Assembly (NCBI RefSeq): GCF_029016285.1
Contig: NZ_CP091976.1
Coordinates: 620,001-684,000, forward strand
DNA: 64,000 bases
Direction of reading: 5' to 3'
Source of the DNA: Vibrio sp. DW001
GTDB taxonomy: Bacteria; Pseudomonadota; Gammaproteobacteria; Enterobacterales; Vibrionaceae
Position numbers and translations under genes: made by a program. Of this stretch, positions 62,345 to 64,000 are shown piece after piece; within the stretch, counting starts at the first letter, position 1; each line of letters starts with the position of its first letter. The notes under the pieces are model-generated. The model was given only the letters and a program-made list of their open reading frames with translations, searched no databases and had not been told where the DNA came from.

Positions 62345-62560
62345 TTACTTTTCTTCAGAATTGTAACTTGAATATGAGCAGTAATAGCAACCATTTGATT
62401 GTGGATATATTTCTTTAGCTGCATTCAGTGCTGTACTGCATGCTGTATGGTAGCCAAGTGGATCACAATTTTGCACCCCAGGACCGTGAGTGCATGTTGC
62501 TGTGTGAATCTCATGATCGCCATTATTTTGCGCTTTCTTATCAACATAAAACAAACTCAT
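62345..62560 (-). CDS. Small Cys-rich conserved protein
   Basis: A 71-residue protein with the layout of a common but uncharacterised family: FYVDKKAQNNGDHEIHTATC, then NCDPLGYHTACSTALNAAKEIY, then SNGCYYCSYSSY. Cys residues at several positions suggest zinc binding or disulfides. The ribosome site AGAGGTAATT sits right before the ATG, as for the other tiny gene at 51842. No operon partner. Confidence 0.7.
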   Translation of the reverse strand: MSLFYVDKKAQNNGDHEIHTATCTHGPGVQNCDPLGYHTACSTALNAAKEIYPQSNGCYYCSYSSYNSEEK

Positions 62561-62838
62561 AATTACCTCTGAAATTTCGTGTTCAACCGGTTATTTGAGA
62601 CACCACACTACTCCTATAAAATTATAGGAGATAGGCAAGAATACGAATAGTTAGATGGGCATCACTTACATTCGCTGGTCTTTCACACAATTAATTTGTG
62701 GGATCACAGTCATTCATCAATATTTTATGTTGAGGTCATTATATTCGTTAGAACACTTCAGAAAAAAGCCCTTTATCTCCCTATCCACCCGACAATATTA
62801 CGTATCATGATTAATTCAGATGACATATTTTACATACG

Positions 62839-63360
62839 TTAAGAATATTCACTCTTATCTTGGGATTGTATCCTCGGCTTAATCATCAGAAAGCTAAGTC
62901 CTAAAAACCTTATGAAATTTTTAATTTTCGATGAAGCAACTAAATTAGGAAATGTATTATCAAGGTATTGTACAACCTCTGTTCGTCCAAACATTAACGC
63001 CCAGTCTCGCACATTCATGTTGGTCTTATTTCTATTCGTGGTTATTGCTCCAAATTGTAATAGAAGCTTTATAATGTCTACATTACCTTTGAAAGCTGAA
63101 GCCATCAGCACTGTATTCTTCATGAAGTCCATCGAGTTTGCATCTGCGCCACTTCTCAAGAGCGCTTCACAGAAATCTCTCTCTCCATTATAAACGGCAA
63201 GCATAAGTGGGGAGTAGCCTCTGTTATTTTTAGCATCTAAGTCTATTTCAGTATGTTGAGATAAAATATTTACAAGCCCTCTAAAGTCACCAACTCTTGC
63301 GAAATCAAAGATATCTGACTCACTGCGATAGGTTGTCTTATAATCATTCCAGTTTCTCAT
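62839..63360 (-). CDS. Ankyrin-repeat protein, catalase-associated
   Basis: Three ankyrin-type repeats are visible at about residues 19-130: ARVGDFRGLVNILSQHTEIDLDAKNNRGYSPLMLAVYNGERDFCEALLRSGADANSMDFM and AFKGNVDIIKLLLQFGAITTNRNKTNMNVRDWALMFGRTEVVQYL. The C-terminus adds a hydrophobic stretch (KNFIRFLGLSFLMIKP). It follows the catalase gene on the same strand, an arrangement seen for AnkB/KatB in Pseudomonas, where the ankyrin protein aids catalase activity. That role here is inferred. Confidence 0.8.
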   Translation of the reverse strand: MRNWNDYKTTYRSESDIFDFARVGDFRGLVNILSQHTEIDLDAKNNRGYSPLMLAVYNGERDFCEALLRSGADANSMDFMKNTVLMASAFKGNVDIIKLLLQFGAITTNRNKTNMNVRDWALMFGRTEVVQYLDNTFPNLVASSKIKNFIRFLGLSFLMIKPRIQSQDKSEYS

Positions 63361-63401
63361 ACCATACCCCTTTCAGCATTCGCTGGTTAAGTCAGTGATA
63401 A

Positions 63402-63436
63402 TTAACGGCAGGCCAATAGCTAAGGCCTGCCGTTAA
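63402..63436 (-). terminator. Hairpin between the catalase and ankyrin genes
   Basis: TTAACGGCAGGCC (63402-63414) and GGCCTGCCGTTAA (63424-63436) form a perfect 13-bp stem just after the catalase stop codon. Confidence 0.7.
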
Positions 63437-63448
63437 GAGCGGTTTTTC

Positions 63449-64000
63449 TTATTGTTTACTGTCTTCTAAAGCAATTCCTAACGCTTTAGCGACACCTTTA
63501 CCATAAGCAGGGTCTGCTTTGGAGCAGTTGGAGATATGGCGGTGTTGGACTTCAATCGATGCCCCACCAACACTGCGAGCCGTGTTTTCAAAGAGCGCTT
63601 TCTGTTGACTCGATGTCATTAGGTTGAACAGATCTCTAGGCTGCGTGAAGTAATCACTATCATCCTCACGGAAATCCCAGCTATGCGCATCACCATTAAG
63701 TTGCATTGACGGTTCTTTAGTATCCGGTTGCTCTTGCCATAAACCTAAACTGTTTGGCTCATATGCTTTTGTACTTCCGTAGTTTCCATCTACACGCATT
63801 GCTCCATCTCTGTGGTAGGCATTCACAGGGCAACGGGCCTGATTGACTGGAATATGCGCATGGTTGACACCCAAGCGATAACGCTGTGCGTCTCCATACG
63901 AAAATAATCGTCCTTGCAACATCTTGTCAGGAGAAAATCCAATTCCAGGCACAATATTGGCAGGATTAAATGCGGCTTGCTCTACCTCGGCAAAGTAGTT
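63449..64000 (-). CDS. Haem catalase, C-terminal part (gene continues past the right edge)
   Basis: The open frame runs from the right edge without a start. Visible: [20 protein letters not shown], the haem-tyrosine motif [20 protein letters not shown], and a C-terminal region with [17 protein letters not shown] and [22 protein letters not shown]. This is the C-terminal half of a monofunctional small-subunit catalase (about 480 residues). It decomposes hydrogen peroxide. It is followed by the ankyrin gene. Confidence 0.93.
   Translation of the reverse strand, partial: NYFAEVEQAAFNPANIVPGIGFSPDKMLQGRLFSYGDAQRYRLGVNHAHIPVNQARCPVNAYHRDGAMRVDGNYGSTKAYEPNSLGLWQEQPDTKEPSMQLNGDAHSWDFREDDSDYFTQPRDLFNLMTSSQQKALFENTARSVGGASIEVQHRHISNCSKADPAYGKGVAKALGIALEDSKQ

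Noticed and set aside
1..64000. CRISPR array, prophage, intact insertion sequence, rRNA or tRNA genes
   Set aside because: No regular repeat-spacer pattern, phage gene run, transposase with terminal repeats, or recognisable structural RNA was found by eye; a tRNA-specific program could still find one that I missed.

Overview
The window looks like a chromosomal stretch of a marine gammaproteobacterium of the Vibrionaceae. The cold-shock protein, the sucrose PTS genes, the RpoE-ChrR photoprotection operon and the two TRAP transporters all read like Vibrio or Photobacterium genes, and base composition is moderately AT-rich. No rRNA, tRNA, CRISPR array, intact insertion sequence or prophage was seen. 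Assignment to the family is an inference from protein resemblance only.

Positions 1-10140: a left-edge module of a ferric-reductase-like membrane flavoprotein (cut by the window edge), a 2x[4Fe-4S] ferredoxin and a Tat-exported flavoprotein; a secreted protein of unknown function; a LysR regulator divergent from a HisC-like aminotransferase plus an amino-acid binding protein; a glutathione transferase; and a divergent pair resembling E. coli PunC/PunR. Positions 10240-17640: a Cus-type copper/silver efflux operon with a Cys-rich secreted protein in front and a cupredoxin behind. Positions 17780-22460: an ArsR-AHSA1 unit with a second AHSA1 gene under an almost identical operator, a GFA-family protein, a HAD hydrolase and an Hpt/HD-GYP protein.

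Positions 22610-27985: sucrose utilisation (scrK, scrB, scrR, scrA), with the same 12-base operator before scrB and scrA. Positions 28028-33473: a cytosolic glycerophosphodiesterase and a DeoR regulator, divergent from a TRAP transporter (P, Q and M genes) and a HAD phosphatase. Positions 33533-40742: an unrecognised membrane protein, an AraC regulator with a secreted alkylsulfatase, several small secreted proteins and an orphan NifW-like protein.

Positions 40843-50570, minus strand: one tightly packed operon starting with an ECF sigma factor and its ChrR zinc anti-sigma factor, followed by YbgA-like, DNA photolyase, NTF2-like, SDR, amine-oxidase-like FAD protein, DUF1365, cyclopropane-fatty-acid synthase-like, DUF2878, chalcone-isomerase-like and DUF3833 genes. 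The gene content matches a singlet-oxygen/photooxidative stress response: DNA repair plus lipid remodelling. A LON-domain protein, two tiny genes and a cold-shock gene lie upstream.

Positions 53303-62211: a uronate operon on the minus strand: unsaturated glucuronyl hydrolase (GH88), TRAP binding protein, fused TRAP permease, DUF2264 protein, KduD/DhuD reductase and RpiB/LacAB-type isomerase. It is divergent from a LacI regulator, with two palindromic operators and a CRP-like site between them. Together they form a route from imported unsaturated uronyl oligosaccharides to 2-keto-3-deoxygluconate. The right edge holds a small Cys-rich protein, an ankyrin protein and the C-terminal part of a haem catalase.
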